NCBI RefSeq assembly: GCF_001939115.1
Contig: NZ_MQTZ01000059.1
Coordinates: 1-49,776 of the forward strand
Reading direction: 5' to 3'
Length of the DNA stretch: 49,776 nucleotides
Source: Leptolyngbya sp. 'hensonii'
GTDB lineage: Bacteria > Cyanobacteriota > Cyanobacteriia > GCF-001939115
Shown: positions 18,291-26,504 of the stretch, piece after piece
How positions within the stretch are numbered: position 1 is the first letter of the stretch
How the letters are laid out: each line of letters begins with the position of its first letter
Translations under genes and position numbers: made by a program
Notes under the pieces: model-generated
What the model was told of the DNA's origin: nothing
What the model saw: the letters and a program-made list of their open reading frames with translations, nothing else
Databases searched by the model: none

Positions 18291-19601
18291 ATGAGGCAGT
18301 TGTCCCGAAGGCAGCGGGACAATTGTCCTGAAAGTCGTTATCAGAAGCGAGGCATGCAACGCCTGTACAGTAGGGGTATAAATTCGAATCAATCTAGTTT
18401 GAATGCTGCCTTGATTAGCCATGCCCGCCATCATCCCCTACGCTTTCTGGTCTATCTGGAATGGATTCTGCTGTTGACGATCGCCCTCAGCGAGATGACT
18501 CCCTTCTTCGTTTATCAGTTGCCTCGGTTTTCCTGGCTGAACTGGCTGGGCTTGGGCCTGTTTGCCCTGATGGGCCTGAGGATTCCCCGTTCCGGACTGT
18601 CTAAGGGTCTGTATACTGGCCTGGAAATTTTGCTGATTCTGTTGGTGTCCCTGGTTGGGGGTATCCGGCTGTATCTCTTGCTGTACATTGTGCTGGTGAT
18701 TCGTAGTTGTTTCATGTTCCGGCAATGCACAGGCTTATTGGTGACGGGAATTGCTTTCCTGTTGTCTGTTCTGACTCAGACCTATCGGTTTCAGCACCTG
18801 ACCTTGCCGATGGTTCCGGTGGATTCCGGATGGCTCAGAATCATCTGGTTCAGCAGTCTGCTTTTAGCTGGTCTGGTGCTATTTTTCTTGCAGTTTCTGG
18901 CTAACGCGGTGCTATTGGAAAAGCAGAGTCGGGAACAACTGGCGATCGCAAATGAAAAGCTGCGTCAGTATGCCCTGCAGGTGGAAACCCTGGCCACGGT
19001 GCAGGAACGCAACCGGATTGCCCGGGAGATTCACGATTCCCTGGGCCATTCCCTGACGGCGTTCAATCTGCATCTGGAGGCCGCCCTGCGCCTGTGGCAA
19101 TCCCAGCCCGATGAGGCCCAGCAACTCCTGCTGGCAGCCAGACAGTTGGGCACAGCAGCGTTGCGGGATGTGCGGCAGTCGGTGGCCACTCTGCGATCGG
19201 ACCCCCTGCAGAACCAGTCCCTAGAGGCGGCGATCGCCGCCTTGGCCAAGGATTTTGAGCGCACGATCGGGCTCCTGCCCCAGGTGCAACTGCAGATTAC
19301 TCGGCCTCTATCGCCGCCCCTCAGAGTGGCCGTTTACCGCATCATTCAGGAAGCTTTGACGAACATCTGTAAGTACGCCGCCGCAACACAGGTGAGGATT
19401 TTGGTCGAAACCACGACCCATCTCACTGTCCTGATTGAAGACAATGGAAAAGGCTTTGATCCCAACCAGAACACCACAGGCTTTGGTTTGCAGGGAATGG
19501 GAGAGCGGACCCTGGCCCTATCAGGTACATTTGAGATTAGAACGGCTCCTGGGGCCGGATGCTGCATTATGGCTGTTTTCCCCCTGGAGGAGTTGCCCTG
19601 A
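18291..19601 (+). CDS. NarL/DesK-type sensor histidine kinase
   Basis: 436 residues. The N-terminal half has about five or six transmembrane helices (residues 53-205). A coiled coil follows (LEKQSREQLAIANEKLRQYAL), then the HisKA_3 domain with NRIAREIHDSLGHSLTAFN (His near 247) and a HATPase domain with YRIIQEALTNICKYA and the D/G boxes EDNGKGF and GFGLQGMGERTLAL. ATG at 18291 or a downstream ATG at 18354 could be the start. Its partner response regulator begins 9 bases after the stop. Confidence 0.92.
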   Translation: MRQLSRRQRDNCPESRYQKRGMQRLYSRGINSNQSSLNAALISHARHHPLRFLVYLEWILLLTIALSEMTPFFVYQLPRFSWLNWLGLGLFALMGLRIPRSGLSKGLYTGLEILLILLVSLVGGIRLYLLLYIVLVIRSCFMFRQCTGLLVTGIAFLLSVLTQTYRFQHLTLPMVPVDSGWLRIIWFSSLLLAGLVLFFLQFLANAVLLEKQSREQLAIANEKLRQYALQVETLATVQERNRIAREIHDSLGHSLTAFNLHLEAALRLWQSQPDEAQQLLLAARQLGTAALRDVRQSVATLRSDPLQNQSLEAAIAALAKDFERTIGLLPQVQLQITRPLSPPLRVAVYRIIQEALTNICKYAAATQVRILVETTTHLTVLIEDNGKGFDPNQNTTGFGLQGMGERTLALSGTFEIRTAPGAGCCIMAVFPLEELP

Positions 19602-19610
19602 GGATCATTT

Positions 19611-20249
19611 ATGACCATTCGATTGCTGCTCGTGGATGATCAGAGCCTGGTGCGCCAGGGGCTGAAGGCCCTGCTGAAACTGGATCAGGGGCTGGAGGTG
19701 GTGGGGGAAGCCGGAGATGGGCAGGCGGCGATCGTCCTGGTCGAAACCCTGCAGCCCGATGTGGTCCTGATGGATATTCGGATGCCGGGAATGGATGGGG
19801 TGGCTGCCACCCGTGCCATCTGTCAAAAATTTCCCACTGCCAGAGTATTGATCCTGACAACTTTTGACGATGAGGTCTATGTGACTCAAGCGCTCCAGTA
19901 TGGAGCCTCAGGCTACCTCCTCAAGGACACGCCCTTGGAAGAACTGGCCCAGGCCATTCGCTTTGCCCACAAGGGATACACCCAATTGGGTCCGGGGCTG
20001 GCCCCCAAGGCGATCACCCAACCCCAGACTCCAGCCCCCACCGAGCCACCAGGATGGGAGGAGCTAACCCCTCGAGAACAGGACATTGTGCGCCTGATTG
20101 CCCAGGGAGCCAGCAACCGGGAAATTGGTCAGGCCCTGTTCATCGCGGAAAAAACGGTCAGGAATCACATCACCCATATCCTGAGCCAGTTAAACCTGCG
20201 CGATCGCACCCAACTGGCAATTCTGGTTTGCAAAAATCTGTGGAATTAG
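19611..20249 (+). CDS. NarL family response regulator
   Basis: 212 residues: receiver domain (1-120) with Asp9/Asp10, phospho-acceptor Asp55 in VVLMDIRMPGMDG and Lys in LLKDTPLEEL, then a Pro-rich linker and a LuxR-type HTH (about 145-208) with LTPREQDIVRLIAQGASNRE (core). It forms a classic two-component pair with the kinase just upstream. The target genes are unknown. The last bases overlap the convergent Uma2 gene. Confidence 0.94.
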   Translation: MTIRLLLVDDQSLVRQGLKALLKLDQGLEVVGEAGDGQAAIVLVETLQPDVVLMDIRMPGMDGVAATRAICQKFPTARVLILTTFDDEVYVTQALQYGASGYLLKDTPLEELAQAIRFAHKGYTQLGPGLAPKAITQPQTPAPTEPPGWEELTPREQDIVRLIAQGASNREIGQALFIAEKTVRNHITHILSQLNLRDRTQLAILVCKNLWN

Positions 20250-20851
20250 AATGAGAGCTTTTGGAATAGTTCAGTTACCGGCAGCTTAAATCCGGGAATT
20301 ACCTCTTCACCGTCTAGGGTATCGACAGATTTGAGCAGACGATCGGGTTCTTCGGCAGAACGATAGACCAGTACGTAATGTTCTCCAGGGTGAATGACCC
20401 ACCCCAAACGAGTTTCATTCTCGAAGTATTCAACGAGTTTGTCATGAATCTCCTCAACGGTGTTGCCGGGAGACAGCACTTCAACGGCGAGATCAGGCGC
20501 ACCGTTTAGAAAGCCTGTGGGTAGTTCGGTGATCCCTTGCAGCCGTTCTTTGGAAAAAAAGGCAATATCGGGGGAACGTTTGTTGCCACTTTTCATCTTG
20601 AAGGCAGTGCTGGAGTCTAAGACAACTCCTAGCTTTTGGGTACGAATATATCCTCCAAGCAAAATCATCAATGTACTGCAAACATAACCGTGCAATGCCC
20701 CTGAGTTTCCCACGGCAATGAGTTCTCCATCCACAATTTCGTAGCGATATCCGTCTTCTGGAAGTGCCATGAATGCTTCATCTGTCCAGACTTTTCTCTC
20801 AGACATATTGGTTGATGAGTCTGTTGTTACTGGCTGTATCCCTGTAGACAT
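20246..20851 (-). CDS. Uma2 family (PD-(D/E)XK-like) endonuclease
   Basis: A 201-residue protein of the Uma2/DUF820 family, much expanded in cyanobacteria. It has YEIVDGELIAVGNSGALHG near residue 36, the nuclease-like motif KRSPDIAFF (Asp) near 92, the acidic APDLAVEVLSPGNTVEE (Glu), and KLVEYFENETRLGWVI (Lys). Biological role of the family is unclear. The start codon follows AAGGAG, and this ribosome-binding site overlaps the end of the MITE-like repeat upstream, so the repeat supplies part of the translation signal. Confidence 0.9.
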   Translation of the reverse strand: MSTGIQPVTTDSSTNMSERKVWTDEAFMALPEDGYRYEIVDGELIAVGNSGALHGYVCSTLMILLGGYIRTQKLGVVLDSSTAFKMKSGNKRSPDIAFFSKERLQGITELPTGFLNGAPDLAVEVLSPGNTVEEIHDKLVEYFENETRLGWVIHPGEHYVLVYRSAEEPDRLLKSVDTLDGEEVIPGFKLPVTELFQKLSF

Positions 20852-20862
20852 CAGTTATCTCC

Positions 20863-21004
20863 TTAGGAATGAGAATTAAATAACACCGATAAACTCCTGA
20901 TTGCCCTCACCCCCCTGCCCCCTCTCCCGCTGGGAGAGGGGGAGGGGTTGGGGGTTGGGGGTGAGGGCTGAAAATTTCGGAGTTATTAAATCCACGATCC
21001 TTAG
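20863..21004. mobile_element. MITE-like element, copy 1 (about 142 bp)
   Basis: Non-coding element with partly degenerate terminal inverted repeats: TTAGGAATGAGAATTAAATAA on the left (20863 on, quoted without its last base: TTAGGAATGAGAATTAAATA) and the complement of CTAAGGATCGTGGATTTAAT on the right. The centre is a G/C-rich hairpin (CCCTCACCCCCCTGCCCCCT and its complement). It matches copy 2 at 44928-45061 in inverted orientation, including the flanking ACTCCTGATTGCCCTCACC block. It lies 12 bases upstream of uma2. The remaining bases up to 21166 show no gene. Confidence 0.8.
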
Positions 21005-21166
21005 CCAAAAACCCTATGAGAACCCAGGACGATCGAAGCCTCCGCATCTAGAGCAAGCAGACTGTCTTACCCGCAAACGGCTGGAAAATCCCCATCAGAC
21101 AGCGGAAGGAAACACCCATCCGCTTTTGCCAGAGTAACAGGTGTTCTCCCTATTGAACCCATAGCC

Positions 21167-21745
21167 ATGATGCACCGTTCTTCTATTCTTGCCCTTAGTT
21201 TAATGATTGGGGGCACTATTCACCCTGTTCTGGCCCAAACCCAGCGCTATCCTACGCCCCAGGAATTGGAAAGTCTCATCACACCCCTGCAAAGCCGGAT
21301 CGCAACCGTGCAGAACAGTCGTCCCTATCGGAATCAGCGCACCACAGCCGAAAAGCAACGGCTGGCCACCCTGGTTAAAGCCTGGTCAACCCTGGATCCA
21401 GCCGTCGCTCCCTTTTTAGGAGAATGGCGGGCGATCGAGGAAACCAAGAGTATCTATCCATCTCGCACCAGGGGGCGCGTCTGTATTGTTCAACATGAAC
21501 TTCCCGCATCCATCAGAGACAATGGCTTGTCTCTCTCCTTCGGCACGATCGCCAATGGTCAGATTCAGACGGAAGCCTTCTCCATTCTGGTGCGCCAGGG
21601 CGATTTTCTGGGGGCAGCCTTTGTCCAGAATAACCATCCCTATCTGTACGAGTATGGCAACCGGGGACCATTAAAAGCTTCTGTAGATCAACAAATCCGC
21701 GATCGATTCAACCAGGCCGGTTGTCTGACCGGTTTGCCCAAATAG
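21167..21745 (+). CDS. Secreted protein of unknown function
   Basis: 192 residues starting MMHRSSILALSLMIGGTIHP, a signal peptide with likely cleavage after VLAQ or nearby. The mature protein is soluble, with YPTPQELESLITPLQSRIATV near its start and two cysteines far apart (GRVCIVQ and NQAGCLTGLP) that might form a disulfide. The FLGEWRAIEE and DGFLGAAFVQNN-like stretches suggest a compact beta domain. I do not recognise the family. The start could also be the second ATG one codon on. Confidence 0.65.
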   Translation: MMHRSSILALSLMIGGTIHPVLAQTQRYPTPQELESLITPLQSRIATVQNSRPYRNQRTTAEKQRLATLVKAWSTLDPAVAPFLGEWRAIEETKSIYPSRTRGRVCIVQHELPASIRDNGLSLSFGTIANGQIQTEAFSILVRQGDFLGAAFVQNNHPYLYEYGNRGPLKASVDQQIRDRFNQAGCLTGLPK

Positions 21746-21786
21746 CCTGTTCTGGCATACAGTCCAGCCAGCTCATGGGATAAACT

Positions 21787-22086
21787 ATGACAGATGAGCC
21801 ATTGCATCAGCTTATGTCCGCCTCCGATCGGATCGAAGACCAGTTAGCTCGCCTGACCGAAGGGTTAGTGGAGATGCGTCAGTCCATTGAACTGTCTCGT
21901 CAGAAGACGGAAGCGGATCATGCTGCCTTCATGGCAGAGCTGCAGCAACTCAAGGAACTGGGTGAAACGACCCGGCAACTGGCTGAAGTCGCCAGACAAC
22001 AGGCTCAGACTGCCGATCGGTTGTTCAGCATGATTGAACGGCAGGAAGCCCGCTTCGAACGCTGGCTGGAACAGCGCCAGAACTGA
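21787..22086 (+). CDS. Small coiled-coil protein of unknown function
   Basis: 99 residues, no hydrophobic segment. Nearly all of the chain has heptad-like character (RIEDQLARLTEGLVEMRQSI, AELQQLKELGETTRQLAEVA, FSMIERQEARFERWLEQRQ). Codon use and HIP1-like GATCGG sites match the neighbours, so it is probably real. It may be transcribed with the secreted protein 41 bases upstream. Function unknown. Confidence 0.6.
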   Translation: MTDEPLHQLMSASDRIEDQLARLTEGLVEMRQSIELSRQKTEADHAAFMAELQQLKELGETTRQLAEVARQQAQTADRLFSMIERQEARFERWLEQRQN

Positions 22087-22100
22087 TCCAGATATGCCGG

Positions 22101-23753
22101 TCAGGGTTTCCAGAAGACGATCGTGGGATTGATGGGCTGCAACTGGGTTCCCGGATAGTAGAAGCTGAGGATCTGGCGGCTGGTATAGCCCAGTTCCCCT
22201 AACCGATAGGAGCCCGTCTGGCTCAGGCCGACCCCGTGGCCCATCCCCCCACCGACAAAGCGGTATCCTTTCAGAATCTTGGTGCCTGGTTCATACATCG
22301 GGTCCAGGTAAAACAGGGTACTGGTCGGTGGATAAAGAGCATTCAGGATATTGTCCTTCTCAATTTCCACCACCCCCACATCGGTTGTGACGGCCACCTT
22401 CAGCACGCGCCCAAAGGGCGATCGCTGCACCACCTGAATCTTCTGAACCGCATTCAGTTTGGCATAGGGACTCTTGATACTGGTCAGATACTTCTGGAGA
22501 TCGCGGGTCAGGTCCGGCAGGGTGCTGGCACTGTTCCAGCGAAAGCGGTCCCAGCCATCCTCATTGAACCCTTTACGACGACTGAGAAACACACGCAGAT
22601 TTTTCTCATCCATCAGACTGTAGCGGGACAAATCCCAAACATTACTGACGGAATCAACCACAGCTTTGAGATAGGGGCGGTTGGGGCCATTCCAGACATC
22701 GGCAAAAGGGGCAGTAATTCCCCCGGTTGTGGAGGAGTAGAGCGCATCCACCAGTTCATTGTTGTAGGTCAGTACCAGACCTTTGGTGGCCGCGATCGCC
22801 CGATCCGTCTTGGGTTGGGCTCCCTGCAACCCCCAGTAGACCTGGCATTGGGTATCGGCACAGAGCTGATACTGATCGATCTGGAAACGACGCAGGTTGC
22901 GCAGGGCATAGGTGCGGGCGAGGATCGCCTGGGCTTCGATCGTGGCTGGGGGAGCTGCCAAGCCAATTTCATGGGGAACCACGCCCCGCAGATAGGTTTC
23001 GATCGGCACCTGGTTGACCAGGGTGTAAGTCCCATAGGCATTGGGTTGCACCCGCAAAGGCCCCAGATAAGTCCGAGTTACTTTCTCCTCAGCCGTTTCC
23101 TGCTTCACCCGAATGATATTGTTGGCAGACTTAATGTCCAGTTCATTTCGATTGTAGCGATAGCCATTCACCACCCAAGACACCCAGGGAATTTGCCGGA
23201 TTTCCTTCGCTTCCAGTTGGGCCTGCACCCCCTGAGACTCCAGGCTTTGCAGCAGTAACCGGCGCAGCAGGGGAGTATTGTAGGTTTCCCGTTTGGCCCA
23301 GACTTGCCAGCGTTGGGGCTGGGCTACTTCGACCTCAATCCCTTTGGCCCGCCAGCGATTCGCATCATCCTCAGCACTTTCAAAGCTGCGGTGGGTACTG
23401 AAAATAATTCGTTCTTCTAACACAGGAGCGGCTACGGGTTGATACGCCATCTCCAGTTTCAGGCTAGTTGCCGTGAGGGTTTTGGTTTGTTTGTTGCCAT
23501 CCTGGAAGCGCAGGGTCAACCGATCGCCCGGTAGGGGTTCCAGGGTGAGCTTATCTGTGGGCTGGGTCCCGAATCGCTGCACCACCCCGACCTGCAGCAC
23601 CGGTTCAGCTTGGGCCAGAACCGTACCCGTCAGGTTGGATAATCCCACCACCCCAAAGGTTGTCAGAATAGCCGTGGCCAGACCATAGGGCCGCAAGACT
23701 GTGCGCCCGATCGCAATGAAAGTATTGTTCCGTAGTCGCCAAAGATCGTTCAC
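22101..23753 (-). CDS. SpoIID/LytB domain protein
   Basis: 550 residues. An N-terminal hydrophobic signal/anchor (about 24-48, ILTTFGVVGLSNLTGTVLAQ) is followed by about 200 residues with SPOR-like character (FSTHRSFESAEDDANRWRAKG), then the SpoIID domain. That domain has VPIETYLRGVVPHEIGLAAP near residue 262, AILARTYALRNL, VDALYSSTTGGITAPFADVW (core YSSTTGG), and the C-terminal GGGMGHGVGLSQTGSYRLGE. SpoIID family members are lytic transglycosylases acting on denuded glycan in sporulating bacteria; cyanobacteria do not sporulate, so a role in peptidoglycan turnover or cell separation is more likely. Confidence 0.9.
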   Translation of the reverse strand: MNDLWRLRNNTFIAIGRTVLRPYGLATAILTTFGVVGLSNLTGTVLAQAEPVLQVGVVQRFGTQPTDKLTLEPLPGDRLTLRFQDGNKQTKTLTATSLKLEMAYQPVAAPVLEERIIFSTHRSFESAEDDANRWRAKGIEVEVAQPQRWQVWAKRETYNTPLLRRLLLQSLESQGVQAQLEAKEIRQIPWVSWVVNGYRYNRNELDIKSANNIIRVKQETAEEKVTRTYLGPLRVQPNAYGTYTLVNQVPIETYLRGVVPHEIGLAAPPATIEAQAILARTYALRNLRRFQIDQYQLCADTQCQVYWGLQGAQPKTDRAIAATKGLVLTYNNELVDALYSSTTGGITAPFADVWNGPNRPYLKAVVDSVSNVWDLSRYSLMDEKNLRVFLSRRKGFNEDGWDRFRWNSASTLPDLTRDLQKYLTSIKSPYAKLNAVQKIQVVQRSPFGRVLKVAVTTDVGVVEIEKDNILNALYPPTSTLFYLDPMYEPGTKILKGYRFVGGGMGHGVGLSQTGSYRLGELGYTSRQILSFYYPGTQLQPINPTIVFWKP

Positions 23754-23883
23754 AACTCATCCAATCTGTAACCCTCTGATTCAGAAGATAGCATCTTGGG
23801 ATTGCTTTCGCCTGATCGTTGCCACCTCAAAGATGTGAGAGATATGATGTAGCCGATTTTGCATTCTCATTACATCTACTGAC

Positions 23884-25302
23884 GTGGAATCAACCCCAAA
23901 ACCAGTGAAAATACGGAGCCAATGGATGATTCGCCTGGTCCTACTGGTTGTAATTGCTGCAGGAGGCTGGTTGACTTTCCGGGGATTGCATTCCTCAGGC
24001 CAGCCAGAAGTAGAAGCTCAGGTACAAACTGTACAGCGGGGAGATGTGATTGTTCCCCTGCCCTTGAGTGGCTTGGTCGAATTGGAGAATCAGCAACCCC
24101 TGAAAGTTCGAGATAATGCCGTTGTTGAAGCTGTACTGGTCAAGGTGGGCGATCGGGTACAAGCGGGTCAGGAACTGATCATCCTGCGGGATCTGGAGCG
24201 ACAGACGAAGCTGGCTGAAACGGATCTGAAATTGCAAAAGCAGGCGATCGACTTGCAGGCCAGTCAGGCCAAAGTCACCGCAGCCCAAGGCAAGCTGGCT
24301 GATCTCCAGCTTGAGTTACGAGAACGGGAAATTGAAGTCACAGCCAAACGACAGGAAATTGTCCGAACTCGGGAGAAACTGGCTGGCGTTGAGAAGCGGT
24401 TTCAAAATGATCAGAAGCTATTGGATAAAGGCTATATCGCTGCCAATGAGCTGGAAAGTACCCGAGATGAATTGCGGTCTGTCCAGGCAGAGATCCAGCG
24501 GGCTCAAACTGATCTGACGGCCAGCCGACTCCGACAACAGCAGAAACAGCAAGAACTGGAGCGCACCAGTCGCGAATTTCAGGAGCAAACTTCCGATGCC
24601 CAACTGAATGCCCAGAAAGCAGAACTGGAATTGCGGTCTGCCGAGCTAGAACGAGGCAATGTGGTGCGCGAGCTGCAGAAGAGTATCATCATTGCCCCCA
24701 CAGAGGGCATAGTCCTGGATGTGCAGGTCAAAAAAGGGGATGTTGTCAAGGAAGCGGAGGATGAACTGCTGACCCTGGGCGATCCCGATCGGGAAATCGT
24801 TAAATTGGGGCTATCGACGCTGGAAGCCCGCCGGGTGAAACGTGGACAAGCCGCCAATATCAGTGTGATTGGTCCGGATGCCAGGATTTATCAGGGTCGG
24901 GTGGAAACCATTGCCCGCATTGCCCGCGCAGGCAGTCAGCAGGGTAGCAGTGGACCAGGGGAAGGAGGACAGAACAAAGTGACTGCGATCGTGCGCCTGA
25001 ATCGTCCTTCCCGACAGCTAATTCCAGGCAGTACTGTCAGTGTCGAAATCATTCTGTCAGAGCGACGCAATGTGGTCAAGCTAGGACTGGACGCGATTCA
25101 GCGACAGGAAGGGAAGTCCTTTGTCTGGGTATTGGATCACCAGGGCAAGGTTCAGCAGCGTCCAGTTGTTCTGGGTCTGGAGGGGGAAACGGAGGTTGAG
25201 ATCACGAGGGGTTTGCAGGCCGGTGAAAAGGTTGCGATCGTCAGTGGAGAGAGCTCTTTAAAACCAGGGATGCGGGTTAAGTCTTCCCAGGAGCAGCCAT
25301 GA
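23884..25302 (+). CDS. HlyD/MacA-type periplasmic adaptor of an ABC exporter
   Basis: 472 residues starting at GTG (no better ATG keeps the whole membrane anchor). One transmembrane anchor (15-32, MIRLVLLVVIAAGGWLTF) is followed by a biotinyl-lipoyl-like half motif (NAVVEAVLVKVGDRVQAGQELIIL, core), a long alpha-helical hairpin of about 170 residues, the second lipoyl half (APTEGIVLDVQVKKGDVVKE), beta-barrel and membrane-proximal domains. It is a membrane-fusion protein linking an inner-membrane exporter to TolC. It overlaps the permease gene by 4 bases and forms an operon with permease and TolC. Confidence 0.92.
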   Translation: MESTPKPVKIRSQWMIRLVLLVVIAAGGWLTFRGLHSSGQPEVEAQVQTVQRGDVIVPLPLSGLVELENQQPLKVRDNAVVEAVLVKVGDRVQAGQELIILRDLERQTKLAETDLKLQKQAIDLQASQAKVTAAQGKLADLQLELREREIEVTAKRQEIVRTREKLAGVEKRFQNDQKLLDKGYIAANELESTRDELRSVQAEIQRAQTDLTASRLRQQQKQQELERTSREFQEQTSDAQLNAQKAELELRSAELERGNVVRELQKSIIIAPTEGIVLDVQVKKGDVVKEAEDELLTLGDPDREIVKLGLSTLEARRVKRGQAANISVIGPDARIYQGRVETIARIARAGSQQGSSGPGEGGQNKVTAIVRLNRPSRQLIPGSTVSVEIILSERRNVVKLGLDAIQRQEGKSFVWVLDHQGKVQQRPVVLGLEGETEVEITRGLQAGEKVAIVSGESSLKPGMRVKSSQEQP

Positions 25303-26480
25303 GTCTGGCCCCCCTGGACCTTCTGCGCCTCTGTTATCTCTCCTTGCGAGGCAATCTATTGCGATCGGGGCTGACGACTCTGGGAGTGTTTATGGGAGTG
25401 GCTGCCGTGAATGCCACCCTGCAGGTTAGAACCATCAGTTATGCCGTGATTGAAAGGCAACTGGCCCAGCAGATTGCACCCCAGGTGGGGATTTATCTTT
25501 ACTCGGAATTCTATGGCAGCTCCCTGAAACTCGAGGATCTCCAGTACTTAAAACAGAGATTGAAGGGAGCCAGGGCCTTGAGTGCTGTGGCCTCGATCAA
25601 CTATGGCTCTGTGGTTTATCAGGATCGGGAAGTGAAGGGAATTTCTGCCGAGGGGGTTTCTCAGGATTTCCTGCTCACCTCTGGACAGAAGATCCTGAAA
25701 GGCAAGTTCTTTAGCCAGACGGATTACGACTACTACCGTTCTGTGGCGGTGATCAATGAGTTTACGGCGAAGGAGCTGTTCCAGGCGCAAAATCCGATCG
25801 GTCAGCGGGTGTTTATTGCCGGACAACCTTTCACGGTGATCGGTGTGGTTGATACCAAAGTCTGGCGGAAAGGCGCAAAACCGGAAGGAGGGTTCTGGTT
25901 GCCCATCACCTTACGGAACGCCCTGACGAACTCAACCGGAATCGACACGATTCAGGTGCGGCCCTGGAAATTGGAGGATATCGAATCTCTTCAAGAGACC
26001 GTAGAGAAGCAACTGCTCCAGCGTTATCCCGGCTCTCAAGCCTACACCTTCAACAATGTCAGGGAAATTCTAGCCCAACGAAAAACCCTGGAATTGACTT
26101 CGCGGGCGTTGCTAGTGGTCGGCATGATTGCGCTGTTAATTGGCGGAGTGGGGATTGCCAATATTGCGGTGGCAGCGGTGATTGAACGAACACCAGAAAT
26201 TGGTCTGCGACGGGCGATCGGAGCTACCCAGCGAGAGATTATGCTGCAGTTCATCCTGGAGGCAGTCATGCTCAGCCTGATTGGTGGGGTAGCTGCGATC
26301 GTCACTATCCATGGGCTGACAGTTTTTGTGGCCAAACAGTTTGATCTGCCCTATCAGTTCGATGCAGAAACCGCAGCACTGGCCCTGGGATCAGCATTGG
26401 CTGTGGGAATAGGGGCCGTGTTCGTGCCAGCCGTGCAGGCCAGCCGGTTGGACCCCGTTCAGGCATTGCGATCGGATTAA
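25299..26480 (+). CDS. MacB/FtsX-type ABC transporter permease
   Basis: 393 residues with one N-terminal helix (about 22-42), a ~230-residue periplasmic MacB_PCD domain, and three C-terminal helices of the FtsX domain with the ending LDPVQALRSD typical of MacB/DevC-type permeases. It contains VIERTPEIGLRRAIGATQREI near residue 302 (core EIGLRRAIGA). No ATP-binding cassette is fused or adjacent. Overlap with the adaptor stop implies coupled translation. The substrate is not evident; DevBCA-type exporters carry glycolipids and MacAB carries peptides or lipids. Confidence 0.92.
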   Translation: MSLAPLDLLRLCYLSLRGNLLRSGLTTLGVFMGVAAVNATLQVRTISYAVIERQLAQQIAPQVGIYLYSEFYGSSLKLEDLQYLKQRLKGARALSAVASINYGSVVYQDREVKGISAEGVSQDFLLTSGQKILKGKFFSQTDYDYYRSVAVINEFTAKELFQAQNPIGQRVFIAGQPFTVIGVVDTKVWRKGAKPEGGFWLPITLRNALTNSTGIDTIQVRPWKLEDIESLQETVEKQLLQRYPGSQAYTFNNVREILAQRKTLELTSRALLVVGMIALLIGGVGIANIAVAAVIERTPEIGLRRAIGATQREIMLQFILEAVMLSLIGGVAAIVTIHGLTVFVAKQFDLPYQFDAETAALALGSALAVGIGAVFVPAVQASRLDPVQALRSD

Positions 26481-26504
26481 ACAGATCCAACAACAGGTGA
26501 GGGA

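Noticed and set aside
18291-18354. Small inverted repeat in the kinase start region as operator
   Set aside because: Only short imperfect arms (CCCG/CGGG) near 18304-18322, too weak to support.
22236-23258. 340-residue plus-strand frame opposite the SpoIID gene
   Set aside because: Antisense shadow of a gene with clear domain motifs; no recognisable domain of its own.
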